64,000 nt of DNA from Torreya grandis (Eukaryota; Streptophyta; Pinopsida; Cupressales; Taxaceae), in contig JARHVA010000001.1 of NCBI GenBank assembly GCA_037957365.1, forward strand, positions 15,294,501-15,358,500, read 5' to 3'. Positions 44,319 through 57,337 of the stretch are shown here, in pieces. Positions within the stretch are counted from its first letter, which is position 1. Every line of letters starts with the position of its first letter. The notes under the pieces are model-generated. The model was not told where the DNA came from, did no database searches, and saw only the letters and a program-made list of their open reading frames with translations. A program made the translations under genes and the position numbers.

Positions 44319-44683
44319 GACTTAGGAAAAGTGTCATCTCTCATAGCTAATGTAGAGGTGAGTTATTACCCTCTCACCCTCTTTTAATATCATTATAATC
44401 TACTGAGAGGATTTATATTATCATGATGTTGATTTAGCATTTTCCTAAACAAAAACTTGTTTCTACAATGTTGTTTTGACTTTATTCCCTTGAGTTTATG
44501 GCATAGTGTCTTCTACTTATTTTTGAGATAGAAGTTGTAGAATTGGATGGATTGATGCATATATTTGGATTAGTATTTCTCTTCTAGTTATGGAATTTGG
44601 TTATGATACTACTCTTACAAGTTTGGTATGTAGTGATTATGGCAACTTGGGTTGCGATGTTTTTTTTTTACCATGTGAGGGTA
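44319..44683 (+). other. Interior piece of the long-LTR element between two insertions
   Basis: 365 bases with no coding frame supported, between the target duplication of the first Tat element and the start of the second. Assigned to the interior of the long-LTR element by position only. Confidence 0.45.
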
Positions 44684-46992
44684 TTGTTGTGGCATATAAT
44701 TTCACCCTTGTGGGAGAGTTATTTAGGATCCCCCACTTCCAACCACAAAATTAGAGCAACCTCAGGCTGTGGGTATCTTGTAACAAGGTTGAACCTTCAA
44801 AGAAGGCTGACTTCCTCTTGGTAAATCACCTCAATTACTATTCATGCTCAAAAAAGGGATAGAGAGTGGGTATAAGATGACTAAAAACACTAAAAAGGTG
44901 ATACACCAAATTTATTGATACTCACATAAGTTTGAAATAAACAATAACTTAGCATAAGAAAATTTTTGTTCACACAACCTCACAAACTAGCTAATTTGCA
45001 TAAGTATTTATTAAACTAGGCTCACCAAACAATACATAAAGGAAAATTCTAAAATTCACACCAAACATCCATTAATGGAATAAATAACTCAAATTTATAC
45101 CTACAACTAACTTGAAAACACTTAAAAATAGGCAAGAAAAAAGGACAATGGACATGGAAGAACACTTCTTCATAAAGCCATCATGCACAAGCTTGTTAAA
45201 CACAATTTATAGGCTAGAGATAGGTAAAAAATGATCTTTATTGATTTAAAAGGTCTTTATTTCAAAATTTGATAGGGTTTATCCTTGTTAAATGATAATA
45301 TCTTACACAAATGGGGGATAAATTAGAGATATAGGAGAAAGGATAAGAGAGAGGGAGGAAGCACACAATCAAAAATCAATAAATGAACTATAACCACCTT
45401 CCATGAATTCTAAACCATATTTGGATCAATTAGAACTAACCCTTAACAAATTAACATTCATAAGCTCCAAATAGTCTTTAAGTCCCCTTACTGGCTAAGA
45501 AACGTACTAGAAGACAAGAACTTGTTGAGGATGCGGATATCATCATCCACCAAGAGGAAAAGGTTTCCAAAGACTTTGAAACTTCATTGAATGCTCCTGC
45601 CTTTCTCAACCTCCAAATTCTCCATCTTCTTAATGAGATTATAGTACTATGCTTCATCTTGATGTGTTCTTTACGTTATTAGAAAGTTACTTAAACTCAT
45701 TCATCTCGTGTCCCTTCTGATAATCATTTCACAATCACCATTTCCCCCTTACTCCAAACCTTAAACACAGGTCCACTATAGATGAAAACCAATCCCATTA
45801 TTGATTTTTATATAGTCATAATCCTAATGGAGATCCATAAGCACTGAGCTATAATGGAGAACAAGACAAAAATTCAAAACCCAAGACATACTTTATAACA
45901 TCATTGAGTAGATCTTTGCATAAATCTGAGCTTCAATGGTGGCACACGAATCTAAAGTGTTTATTTTGATAACCCAAATCATATTTTGATCTCACCATGT
46001 AATTCATAGGCTTGGGTCCATATAATCTTTTGATATGATGTGTCTATCTATGTGGCATATTCCTACCATGCTATTTATCATATTTGAAATATGATCACTG
46101 TCACTTTAGACATGTGTCCTCATCTTGTGCCTCCTAGAACTTGATCAAATTTGCTTCATCAATCTTCTCAGGAGTCTCTTAGCTTTGACCTTCAATGTTG
46201 GTCATTGATCTGATTTAGGCTTCCCAATTTGTGACACTTGGCATCTTTCTATGATTTTTATGGACCCTAATATCAATCTCCATCTAGTGAATGTGCTTAC
46301 TCTATGTGGTGGCCCTTCATGTAATATAGGCTCATTGATTTCTTGACCTCATGTGCATCATCAATATCCTCAACATGGTTAAATGTGTTTCATCAAATTT
46401 TAATCTACATGATCAAATACGTGTTGTTGATATGCTAAATCACCATGATTGTGACACCTAACACCATCACATTCATCCTCAAGCTACTTTGAATTTTTGA
46501 ATCTATGATCATCATTATATCTTTGATGCATAATTAAATGAATGTTGTAGATCTATTTTGACCTATTGGGCTGAGTCTTCAACTCAGATCATCAATTAGG
46601 ATATATACGTAAGAATACACACTGTCAATCTTGATCTAGGATCTTTGACTTACTGACCTCATGAGATCACCCACATGCCATTAATATTTGATCCTAGCTT
46701 CAAAGATTTCAACACTTGGTAGCCCTACATTTAATTTTTATATTTTTAAATATTTTTGAATCTAAATGGCTATTTCCTGTGGCTTTAATTTGATGTCCTT
46801 AGGCACATCCCACACTGCTAAATCATTTTTGAAGGCTTATATCTTGAGATAGAAAATACATCAAGACACCAAACTTTTAGGGGATATTCATGGTGGATGA
46901 TTGTGAATGAAATATGTAGAAAATGAGGGTTTAAGAGAGTAGCCTAATCCATCTAGGTAAAATCTTCGTATGTAGGCAAATTTTGGCCAACC
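44684..46992 (-). repeat. LTR of the second Tat element (3' LTR on the minus strand)
   Basis: 2,309 bases, matching 53481-55797 throughout: for example AATTTCACCCTTGTG at both starts, AAATTTATTGATACTCA, and CTTCGTATGTA near both ends. On the minus strand it carries several AGTGTCA- or GGTGTCA-centred words in the style of GCCAAGTGTCA. Confidence 0.9.
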
Positions 46993-47481
46993 TTTTTGGA
47001 AACCTCTTAAGATTGCATGCCTGCTATGTAAAAAATTAGTTACCTTGTTTGATCCATTGGGCATACAGAGTCACAAGTATTTACTTCCCAATTGACTATT
47101 AAAATGATACAAGGCTATCTTTTTCTGAAATCCTCCTCTTGAAGCAAAAAGAGCAACAATAATGAAACAAACACTGTGCCCAAGGCAATTAGATAAGGGA
47201 AACACAACTAAAAGAATGTGCATAAGGCACTTAGAGGAAAACATGAAAATATACACTAATATATAAAATATATATAATGGATAAAAACTCTTCTAATATC
47301 AAGGATTTAAATGAATCTTATTAACTGGGATAGGTAATACCTCTCCATATACCTAGGCATGTTGAAATGAATTATGTTGTTTGCATCTATGGATTAAGTA
47401 AGGGCCACTCCACAAGCTATCAAACTTGGTATGGTTGCCTAGATTGACATTATTTTAATCCCACTTGAGGACTAGATACCT
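46993..47481 (-). other. 3' untranslated interior of the second Tat element
   Basis: About 490 bases between integrase and the 3' LTR (read on the minus strand) with no coding support. The purine-rich minus-strand text AAGAGGTTTCCAAAAAGG just before the LTR is a possible polypurine tract. Confidence 0.5.
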
Positions 47482-48520
47482 TTATTTGAAGTCCCTTGAT
47501 ATGGCTCTCTTGTCAAAGAATTTTTTGACTTGAGCTTGATGTGACTCTGGTGTCTTCATTACAAGGTCCCTTATTTCTTCAAGATCCATGAGCTTTTCCA
47601 TCCTCATGCTCATAGGTTCACTGTCCATCAACTCAAGATGATGGGCTAGATCCAAGGTAGGTAACTCAAAAGAGATGTGAAATTTGGCCCTCCCATATAC
47701 AAGGACAAATGGTGAGTTTCCAATAGCAACTTTGGGAGTCACTCTATCAAGGTTGTCCTTAATTTTTTGTGCCACACTCTCTAATTCTCTTCCATAGTCC
47801 TCTTGATAATCCTTATCAATTTTTTGTTTCTTGACTCTGCTAGTCCATTACCTTGGGGGTAGTAATTTGAGGATGTACTAAGGTAGATGCCCAGCTGAAG
47901 TGCCCATTCACTTTTCCTCATGCCAATAAATACTAAGGCATTATCTAAAATTATTGTTGTTGGTACACCAAACCTCATTACTATGCTATCATAGAAGTTC
48001 AACACTATTTTTTCATTGGATTATTTTAGAGAAATTGATTCCACCCATTTGGTGAAGTGTTTAGTGGAAATGAGTATGCATTTGTGTCCTCCACTGGAAG
48101 GTGGATTGATCATTCCTATGAAATCCAAACCCCACTACATGAAAGGCTATTCCACTTGGATTGGGTTGAGAGGAAGGGTTTCCAATATTTGCTTACCTAT
48201 AAAGAGAGGACACTTTTGACATTTTCTCACCCATGCATAGGTATCCTTGAAGAGGTTAGGATAGTAATAGACATCTCTCATCACTTTTGCTGCTATAGTC
48301 CTTAGAGCAAAATGGCCTCCTACAGGTCCATCATGGAATTGCTCCAAAAGCCTAATGACTTGGTCATAATTAATGCGCCTTAGGATCACTCCATTGAGGT
48401 ATTTTATAAATAGAACTCTGTCAAACAATGCATAAGGTATGGAATGAAGTCCAAAATACCTTTTATTTAATCTATCCATACCTTTTGGGCAATCACCTAT
48501 TATCAAGAAGTGTGTCATAT
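47482..48520 (-). pseudogene. Second Tat element integrase
   Basis: Minus-strand integrase in three open pieces. 48518-48147 is the spacer and zinc-binding domain (LLEQFHDGPVGGHFALRTIA, DTYAWVRKCQKCPLFIGK), with all four metal ligands visible. 48005-47781 is the core (MRFGVPTTIILDNALVFIG with the second catalytic Asp, NYYPQGNGLAESRNKKL with the Glu). 47775-47482 is the C-terminal region (GNSPFVLVYGRAKFHISFEL, KKFFDKRAISRDFK). The first catalytic Asp region lies between the first two pieces in shifted or stopped sequence. In contrast to the first Tat element, the second Asp is kept. Confidence 0.85.
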
Positions 48521-48557
48521 CCTAGATCTAACTAGTGTGAGGTGGAGGTGCATCTGT

Positions 48558-49060
48558 TTATGAGTTATATGATGTTACCAAGACAACTAATTTATCTTCC
48601 TGAAGGTCATTAACCATATGTTCACATAAGTATTTACCTCTCACTAGCTTAGTGACCTTGATCTCTACATCATACTCCATGACTTTGGTAATCCAACCAA
48701 CCCTCGTCTCATTCAAGTCTTTGTTAAGAAGGAAGTCTCTCACTCTAGGATGAGACACCATACGATAGATTTTGCTATTGGAGAGCATTGGTCTAAAATT
48801 TTTAAGGATTATTACTATTGCAAGGACATAATTTCCTATAAAACTATATCTTACATCATATCCTTCAATCCCTTGAGTAAAAAATACTATTGGTTGCTCA
48901 AGTCCTTCACCATTTTTTTGCATTAGCATAGCTGATATATTATCAATATTAGTAAAGGAATACAATATTAAATCCTTTGAAAAGTCAGGATTCATGAGTG
49001 AGGGTGCTTAGGTAATGGCTTGATTGATAGCCTCAAATGCTACTTTACTTTCATTAGACC
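48558..49060 (-). pseudogene. Second Tat element RNase H (gypsy type)
   Basis: Minus-strand open stretch 48995-48558 reads DFSKDLILYSFTNIDNISAM, where the catalytic Asp of the usual YSFASD-like block is not clearly kept, then QPIVFFTQGIEGYDVRYSFI, RMVSHPRVRDFLLNKDLNET and WITKVMEYDVEIKVTKLVRG. It is fused in frame to the end of RT, as expected for a gypsy polyprotein. Confidence 0.8.
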
Positions 49061-49760
49061 AAGTGAACACTTGGTTCTTATTCAACATGGAAGTGATGGG
49101 TTTGACCAAGCTAGCAAAACCAGGTGTAAACCTTCTCACAAAATTTATCTTCCCAAGAAAACTTTGGAGTCCCTTCTTGTTCTTGGGTAAGGATAATGCC
49201 TAGATGGCCCTTATTCTATCAAGATCAATATATAATCCTTATTTTAAGATAATATGTCCCAAGAGTTTACCTTCATGGACAAAAAACACACATTTATTGG
49301 GATTCAAAGAGATCCCATAGTCTTTGCATCTTTCAAAGATCAATCTTAGGTGATCCAAATTTTCATTAGCATTTTTTGAGAAAATTGTTATGTCATCAAA
49401 GTAGACCAACACCATCTTATTTAAAAATCCCTATAAATCCATGTCCATGGCTCTTTGGAAAGTAACCCTGATATTTGACAAGCCAAAAGGCATCTTCTAA
49501 TAAACATATGTGCCCCACTTTGTGGTGGAGGAAATCTTGTATTAGTCATCTTCTCTTCCCAGTACTTGGTTGTATCCTAAGAACCCATCCTAAAGAAAGA
49601 TGCATTATGAACCAAAAACTATTTGAAGGAGTTTCTCCATGGATGGAAAGGGATAATGATCTTCCAAAGAGACCCTGTTCAAGTCTCTGAAATCAACACA
49701 CAACTAAATTTCACCATTGTTTTTCCTTATAGGTACCGATTGAGATACCCATGAGGAGTG
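49061..49760 (-). pseudogene. Second Tat element reverse transcriptase
   Basis: No long open frame, but the minus strand reads all major RT blocks: LCVDFRDLNRVSLEDHYPFP, a DGFLGYNQV block, STTKWGTYVY then KMPFGLSN, FQRAMDMDL, and the catalytic VLVYFDDITIFSKN. The connection follows (GISLNPNKCVFFVHEGKLLG, SFLGKINFVRRFTPGFA). Stops and at least two frameshifts break it. Confidence 0.85.
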
Positions 49761-50269
49761 ATTGATGGTAAAGATGACATTAAATTCAATAAATTTAGTC
49801 AATTATTTCCTCATTAGCTATTTGATATCGAGGTTGATAGGTCTTTGCTTTTGCCTCATAGTTTTGGCATCAACCTTTAATTCTATAGTGTGTTGGGCTT
49901 GCTTAGGATCAAACCCTCTCAAGTCACTGTATTCCCAAGCAAAGATGTTTGCATATCCTTTACAAAGTTCAATGAAAGGATACCTTTATACCTCAGTACT
50001 TACCTTTCCAAGCTTGAGGAGCTTATCTTTGAGGATAAGGACTCTTTCATAGTTATCCTCATTAGATGACATCACTGCCTTATCTTTCCTCATACGGTCT
50101 CCATGGAAAGGACCTTCAAGGGTGACCAACCCTTTAAGAAGATTATTAGACATCAACTAAATAATTTTATCCTCATATTGTTGTTGAAATTTACCTTGGT
50201 TTATTGAGGAAAATTTGCCTCATGTTGTAAGGAATAAGCAATCTACTTGTCACTCTCAAAGACCTGCCA

Positions 50270-50790
50270 ATGAGCTTCATTATCTAGTACTAATGGTCTT
50301 ACCACCACTTTAACATGTGGCTGCACTTTAGACTTCTTCAAATCTTTTGGGATGCCAAATTAAGCTTCCACAACTGCCAACCTGTCAACATGTTGGTTTT
50401 GGTTCCTTGACACTACATGGATGTTGAAGGCCTCAAATTATTCAAGTATATCCCACACTCTATGTTTTTAGGATTTCATTAAGGGATTATTTGTGATGTT
50501 TTATCCTCTAACTTGATGCACTATCAACTCACTATCTCCATACACTTGTAACTACTTGATTCCTCTCTTACTATCCCACTGAAGGCCATGGATAATTCCC
50601 TCATACTTAGCTGCATTACAAGATAAACTAAATTGGACCCTGTAAGAAGATAAGTACCTATCATTATAAGGAGATATAAACATTTCACCTGCACCCACCC
50701 CATGCTTGCTCCTTGAGCTATCAAAGAATAATTTCCACAAACCACTAGTATCTTCTTGTGGCCTAGTGAGGGATGGCATGGAGTCATTTT
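50270..50790 (-). pseudogene. Second Tat element additional RNase H
   Basis: On the minus strand, 50779-50552 reads LWKLFFDSSRSKHGVGAGEM (first catalytic Asp), FISPYNDRYLSSYRVQF and AAKYEGIIHGLQW (the Glu). The domain continues as LQVYGDSELIVHQVRG (second Asp) and VSRNQNQHVDRLA (last Asp region). It lies between protease and RT, as in the first Tat element. Several stops follow 50552. The position shared by two elements in opposite orientation shows that this order is ancestral to both. Confidence 0.8.
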
Positions 50791-50833
50791 ATTAATGCAA
50801 GTAGTAGACTCTCATGTATATTTATTTAAAACC

Positions 50834-51403
50834 TTATAAAGGGTCAATTATTTGATTTTCACTCCATAACTCATCTAAGAACACATCAGGTATCTCCTTA
50901 GGATGAGTGTTTAGTTCTTGGCCAACTAGGTGGTCATCTTCATCTAGGATGGCATAATTGATGTTTGAGTTATCTATCCTATAAGGCTCAATGTGAAATT
51001 GTGTAATAATCTCAACTTTTATGGATACCTTGGTCCCATACCTCATCTTGAAATCCATGTAGGACCAATCTACTGCTAGATAACACCCAATTTTAGCTGT
51101 GAAGTCTCTAGATAAGCATAAAGCAAAATGAGAAGGCACATATAGAATCAACACATCTTTACCCATTAAAATACTAAGACAAGCATGCATGGTCAAATTT
51201 ATACCTTTGATGATGTTAGCTGGTTTGGTGGAAGATCCATCAAGATGAAAATTTCTCTTAGATTGGGGTTCATACTTCAAACCATGCTGATCTGCTATTA
51301 ACTTTGGCATCACTAAAGTACTTATTCCACTATCTACCATGTAATTATGTACCAAAAAGTCATCAATGATCATGAAAATGTAGAAGAGAGGAGGATTGAC
51401 CAC
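50834..51403 (-). pseudogene. Second Tat element aspartic protease
   Basis: An uninterrupted minus-strand stretch of 189 codons. It holds the protease catalytic motif NYMVDSGISTLVMPKLIAD (D-S-G), the flap region (FHLDGSSTKPANIIKGINL) and the second strand. It then runs into the linker before the extra RNase H (DDHLVGQELNTHPKEIPDVF). It is the longest open piece in this element. Confidence 0.8.
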
Positions 51404-52300
51404 CTTATTTTATTTTCCTTCATTAGACTCTTTGGTTGTATTGGTGAGAACTACATTTTCCTTGCTTGGTGGCTTTTAAGAAATGTTGATCTTTGACAAA
51501 TCCTTCTGAAGGATATCCACCTGACTAGGAATGGAAAGCATGTCCCACATTGGCACACTCACATTAGATTTTTTCATTTGTTCAACAATATAAATGGAAA
51601 AACCACCAATTATTGCTTGTGCTTTGGGAGCCACAACCGTACTTTAAACTTGTGATTTTTGAGGTATAAAGACATTCCCTTGGTTCTGATTATTTGGAGC
51701 TGTTGGAACCTTTGGAGCAACATTAAGTTAACTTGGATTTGATAGTAATGGATTAATAGTAGGAGGCTCTTTGACTACTTCCTGGTTACCCTCCATATTC
51801 ATTTTTTTAAACCTTGTATTAACAGCCACTGGAATGCATGCTTGGCTAGAACTAGCCTACTGATTAAGTGCATAACACTCTTCTTGTTCATAGTTAACCA
51901 TTGTATCACCCAACTAATTTGGTCCCTCATTAGGCCCTTTTCCTTGTTGAGGTTCTTCTAGTTTTGTCATCATAGGTATTTTTTTATTCTAAGCCATAAG
52001 GGCTTGATTGCATCTAGAACTAGCACCCTGATGCCATTGATCATTGAAATCTTGATTGAACTCAATGTTTGGGACCATGAATTGACCAAAAAATTGATTC
52101 CAAGGCATAATACCCTCACTTTATTAATCAATATTGTTTTGAATAGGGACCAAAGTATTAGAGGTACTTGTAGTATTTTGATTATAATTGTTTTGCCTAA
52201 TATACTTAGGTTGCCCTTGTCCTTGGCCTTACCCTTGGAAATTTCCTTCATAGGGTGGCCTATTTACTTGATAAGACTACTATTAAGGCTGATTTAGAGC
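51404..52300 (-). pseudogene. Second Tat element gag-protease linker
   Basis: Low-complexity, Asn/Gln/Pro-rich sequence on the minus strand with several stops, between gag and protease. No zinc knuckle or other domain can be named. It probably corresponds to the flexible linker seen in the first Tat element. Confidence 0.5.
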
Positions 52301-53325
52301 TTTATAAGGTCTATTAAACTAGGATTTCTGCCTCTTCACATTCACTAATTCATTTCCCAAGGATTGAAACATGCTCTTAATTTTTTGGAAACTCTTATTT
52401 TCTTAGGAGTCACTAGAGTGACTAGTTGAAGCCTTTCCCTGCTTTAGTGTAGGTATGGTAGTAAGTGTTGGCATGGGAAGAATGGTAGCAAGGGGAGTAA
52501 TGATGATAGGAGGTGGGTGAATCTCAATAAACAAAAGGCATTGGTGGCCTAGATGTAAGCTTGACATCTTATACTAGCTAATTATTTGCCTTGATTACCA
52601 CCTCGTAAGTATTTGGTAATGTGTTTCTTTCCATAGACTGGATCATTACTGTAATATCACTATTTAGAGCTTTCAAATAGTAAAAGAAACAATAGTTAGG
52701 AGTAGGCTTGATAGAGACTAGGATCCTATCCCATGTCTTTTGAAATATAGTATTAAATTCTTGCATAACCTCATGATGGGCCCTCTTGATTATAATTAAC
52801 TGTTCTGTAGGTGACAAGTGGTCACTCTTATCTTCAAATCTCTTATATAATGCATCACCTAACTAATCCCATGATGTGATAAAGTTAGCAATAAATTTTG
52901 TATACCATTCCAAGGTTTTACCCTTAAAAGAGATGGCCAATAGCCTGATGGCCACATTTTCTTCATTCATGAATATTGCAGACGTTGGCTGTCTCTAAGG
53001 TGTTCAAAAGGGGTTGTAGAATGGTCTCATGTGAAGTACGGAACATTTTTAAGGGATATCACTGGAATATGATCATATTAATAGAGGTCTAAATGAATCT
53101 GACCATTGAAAGCATAAAAGGAAAAGATTTAGGGGCTACCATGGCAGTGAAAGGACCCAACAAGCATCTTCTTGTACAGGTAAATTTAGAAATTAGTTTA
53201 GGAGGAAGGCTTCCTTTGTATGGATGAATATTAACAAATCTTAACCTTTTTATTGAATTTATAGGTAATTCAACAAATTCAAAAGTAATAACTCTAGAAG
53301 CTAATAGAGTAGTTACCTTTGGCAT
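52301..53325 (-). pseudogene. Second Tat element gag
   Basis: Minus-strand gag relic. 53325-53089 is the N-terminal part (FVELPINSIKRLRFVNIHPY, then GSLPPKL). Intervening sequence carries core-like text around 53000-52830. 52817-52578 is the second half (SPTEQLIIIKRAHHEVMQEF, TWDRILVSIKPTPNYCFFYY, LKALNSDITVMIQSME). The match to the retrotransposon gag core is weaker than in the first Tat element and rests partly on position between the 5' LTR and the protease. Confidence 0.65.
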
Positions 53326-53480
53326 GAAATATAGCTACTGTTCTACCACTATAATGTTGAGTGTTCCTCAGAGTCACTAGATACTAAAAGATGAAAACTA
53401 TAACCACTATAAATTGATCAAACCAACATCAAACTTGACCAATATTCTTTGAAAGTGGTCCCATTGGGCATGCTAGAAAC

Positions 53481-55797
53481 TATTGCGGCATGGAATTTCA
53501 CCCTTGTGAGAGATTTATTTAGGCTCCCCCACTCCTAGCCATAATATTGGAGCAACTTCAGGCTGTGGATATCCTGTAATGATGTTGAACCTCTGGAGAA
53601 GGCCGACTTCCTCTTAGTAGATCACCTAAACTACTATTTTTTATCATAAAAGGGATAGAGAGGGGGTATAGAATGACTAAAAACATTAAAAGGGTGATAA
53701 ACCAAATTTATTGATACTCAGATAAGCTTGAAATAAACACTAACTTATCATAAGATAATTTTTGTTCACACAACCTTACAAACTAACTAATTTGCATAAG
53801 TATTTCTAAAACTAGGCTCACTAAACAATACATGAGGCAAAGAAGAATTATAAAATTCACACCAAGCATCTATTAATGGCAAAAAGAGCTCAAGTTTAGA
53901 CCCATAAAAAACTTGAAAACACCTTAAAATAGGCAAGAAAAAAGGACAGTGGACATGGAAGAACACTTCTTCATAAGACCATTATGCACAAGCTTGCTAA
54001 ACATAATTTTGAGGCAAGATATAGGTGACATGATATTTATTGCTTCAAAAGGTATTTTTTTACAAATTTTGATAGGGTTTATCCTTGTTAATTGAAAATA
54101 TCTTACATAAATGGGGGATAAATGTGATATATAGGAGAAATGAGAAGAGAGAGGGAGGAAACACGTAATCAAAAATCAATAAATGAATTGCAACCACCTT
54201 CCATGAATTTTCAACCATCTTTGAATCAATTAGAACTAACCTTTCCTCAATAAATTAACCTTAATCAACACCAAATAGTCTTTAAGTCCCCTTACTGGTT
54301 GGGAAACACACTAGAAGACAAAAACTTGTTAAGGATGCATATGCCATCATCCACCAAAAGGAAAAAGTTTCCAAAGGCTTTGAAACTTCATTGAATGCTC
54401 CACCTGCCTTTCTCAACCTCTAAACTCTCCATCTTCTTAATGAGTTTATAGCACTATGCTTCATCTTGATGTGTTATTTATGTTATTAGATAGTCACTTG
54501 AACTCATTCATTTGGTTTCCATTCTAATAATTCTTGTAAAATCACCATTCTACCCTTACTCTAAACCTTGAACATAGGTCCACTATAGATTAAAACCAAT
54601 CCCATTATTGGTTTTTGTATAGTCATAATACTAATGGAGATCCATAGGTATTGAGATTTAATATAAAACAAGACAAGAATTCAAAACCTAAGCTAGACTC
54701 TATAACCTGATTGAGTAGACCTTTGCATAGAATTGAGCTTCAATGGTAGCATATGAATCTACAGTGTTTATTTTGATAGCTCAAATTGTATTTTGATTTT
54801 TCCATATCATTCATAGGCTTGGGTTCATAGAATACTTCGATCTAATGTGTCTTCCTATGTGGAATCTCCCTACCATGCTATTTATCATATTTGAAATATG
54901 ACTACTATCTATTTAGACATGTGTCCTCATCTTGTGTCACTTAAAACTTGATCGAATTTGCTTCATTAATCTTCTTAAGAGTCTCCTGGCTTTGACCTTC
55001 AACATTGGCCATTATTTTGATCTAGGCTTCCTAAATTGTGACACTTGATAGCCCTGCATTCTTTCTATGGACCTTGCTATCAGTATCCATCTAATTAACA
55101 TGATTATGCCATATGGTGGCCCTTCATGCAATCTAGGCTCATTGACTTCATGACCTCATGCGCACTGTCAATCTCCTCAACACAGTTGAATGTATGTCAT
55201 TGATCTTTGATCTGCATGATCAAATGTGCACCATTGATCCAATAAACCACAATGATTGTGACACCTGGCATCATCACATTCATGCTTAGGATCCTCTGAC
55301 CTATTGACTCTATGCTCACTGTTAGATCTTTGATACATGATTGAATGCATGATGTAGATCTATTTTGACCTATTGGCCCCAATCTTTAATGTGGATCATC
55401 GATCAAGATATGTACATAAGAATGCACACCATCGATCTTATCTAGGATATTTGGCTTACTGACCTCATGAGATTACCTGCATGTCATTTATATTTGATCT
55501 TGGCTTTTAAGACTTTGAAACTTTGTATCCTTGCAATCAATTCATATCTTACTGAAGATTTTTAAATTTAAATGACTAATTCTTATGGCTTCAATTTGAC
55601 ATCCCTGGGCATATCCCACACTACTAGATCATTTTGAAGGCTTATGTATTGAGATATAAAATGCATCAAGACTCCAAACTTGTAGGGGATATTCATGGTG
55701 GATGAATATGCATGGACTATGTAAGAAATGAGGGCTCAAGGGAGTGGCTTGATCCATCCAAGCAAAAGCTTCGTATGTATGCCAATTTTGGCCAACA
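53481..55797 (-). repeat. LTR of the second Tat element (5' LTR on the minus strand)
   Basis: 2,317 bases, matching 44684-46992. On the minus strand the primer-binding region follows its inner end: GTTTCTAGCATGCCCAATGG and then GACC, which resembles the ATTTTTGGCAACTCCACTGG region of the first Tat element in layout. Confidence 0.88.
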
Positions 55798-57326
55798 TAA
55801 ATTTAAGAGTTTTATTGTTGAGATGTTAGTTCTCTAATTTACACTGATGACAATTTAGAGCTATACTTTCTAGTGCTAATATATTTAACATGTGAACTTA
55901 GACCACGTGGAGTGGAAAACCTTGAATTTATAATGGTTCTAGATTAAGAATTATATGTTGATTATAATTGTTATGTTATTATATACTCTTGATTAGATTG
56001 ATAATATTTTATTTTTCTTAAAGCATGTTAGTTTGAAAATATATTTATGTACCTTCATCAAGAGTGAGCAAGGTATAAGATGTGCAGAACATCTTGGTAG
56101 TATAAAAGGGTTGAAACACAATTTTAACTTGTTATGTACTAGTTGAGCAAACAAGGAGACATTGTATCACTTTTTACTTTTATAATGTTGTAAGGATGGT
56201 GTGATCCTTGACCTTTGTATGTTATAATATTTTTAACATTATTTCCTTTTGACTATGAATATAACACTATAGGTTAAGATGAGAAATATGATGTTAATTA
56301 TGTTTGGCTAGTGGTAACTTAATACAATTATGAAATGATTGTATGATTTTTTTGTGATATACGTTGGTACATATAGAATTATTTAGCATATATCATTTCT
56401 TTCTAGGATCTATTATTATAGATTTGTTATTCATTGATCTTTGTGCACATTTTGAAACTTATCAAGTCATGAAGATCAAATGGATGAGTGGTGAATTAAG
56501 AACATGATTACTAAGTGATAAGAGTGGATCCTACTTAGCCTCACATTAACTTAGTAGTTATTGAGTTTACATCTGATAGATAGACTTATCAAATACAAGA
56601 TTTAATAGATGAATTTGTTAAATTTAATCATATGACCATACACCTATATACTATGGAACAATTATTCCTTAATTTTATATACATTAGAAATTTAGTATTT
56701 CTAGTTCCTATTCATCATCATACTTGTCAGGAGCTCTACGGAGTAAAGATAGTATTGACATGTTATACTTATCAAGAGATACATGGAGTAGCAATGGTAT
56801 TAACTTATACACATGATTCTTACCATGTCCTCTAAATACTTTTCTTTGGAATGAGAAAAACACTCTCTATGTTAGAGAGATGTGCAAAGGGGTTGGAAGG
56901 TTTTTTGGAACTCTTTTTGGCCATTCATTTTTGGCTTTTATGATGATCTCATGCACTTTTGGAAAGTCAGTGAAACTTTCACCAAGACATGTGGGCCCTT
57001 TGAGGTATTAAAAGTGGTTAGTTCTATAGTATACATACTTGTTTTTACTAGTTCTAGACTCCATGGTGGTCATGATAGAACCAATCAAATTAAGTGACAC
57101 TCAAAAAGTTTGTTTGTATAATAAGAAAAAGTCATAGAACAGGGTCTTATGGGACCAATACTCTAAGAATAGTGCTACTTGGGAGAACTATGATAAGATC
57201 TACATGAGAATTTTGTATTTATTTGCTTGATTTGATACTTTATACTATGATATTTCTCTATTAAATAATATTTTTAAATTAGAACTTATGTTTGAATAAG
57301 AGTCATTTGAGATGATGAATAGCTTT
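55798..57326 (+). other. 3' interior of the long-LTR element, non-coding
   Basis: About 1.5 kb with no pol, gag or chromodomain signature in any frame I read. Open stretches at 56632-56835 and 56882-57097 look like chance frames. A short duplicated phrase (AGGAGCTCTACGGAGTA and AAGAGATACATGGAGTA) occurs near 56728 and 56772. Confidence 0.5.
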
Positions 57327-57337
57327 AGGGGGAAGGA
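57327..57337 (+). promoter_or_regulatory. Polypurine tract of the long-LTR element
   Basis: AGGGGGAAGGA directly before TGTTACATCCC. The pair closely resembles the tract-plus-LTR start of plant Del/Tekay chromoviruses. Confidence 0.8.

Larger units (their letters stand above)
44684..55797 (-). mobile_element. Second full-length Tat-type Ty3/gypsy element
   Basis: 11.1-kb element on the minus strand, with LTRs of 2,309 (44684-46992) and 2,317 bases (53481-55797). The left LTR starts TGTTG and the right LTR ends CAACA, the same terminal repeat as the first Tat element; the inner ends have one change each (TATTG, CAACC). No matching target duplication is visible (GGTAT on the left, TAAAT on the right). 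Domain order on the minus strand: gag, protease, extra RNase H, RT, RNase H, integrase. It is more decayed than the first Tat element, with frequent stops and shifts. Confidence 0.9.

Noticed and set aside
48016..48305. Plus-strand open stretches within the second Tat integrase
   Set aside because: They are antisense shadows of the minus-strand zinc-binding and core regions.
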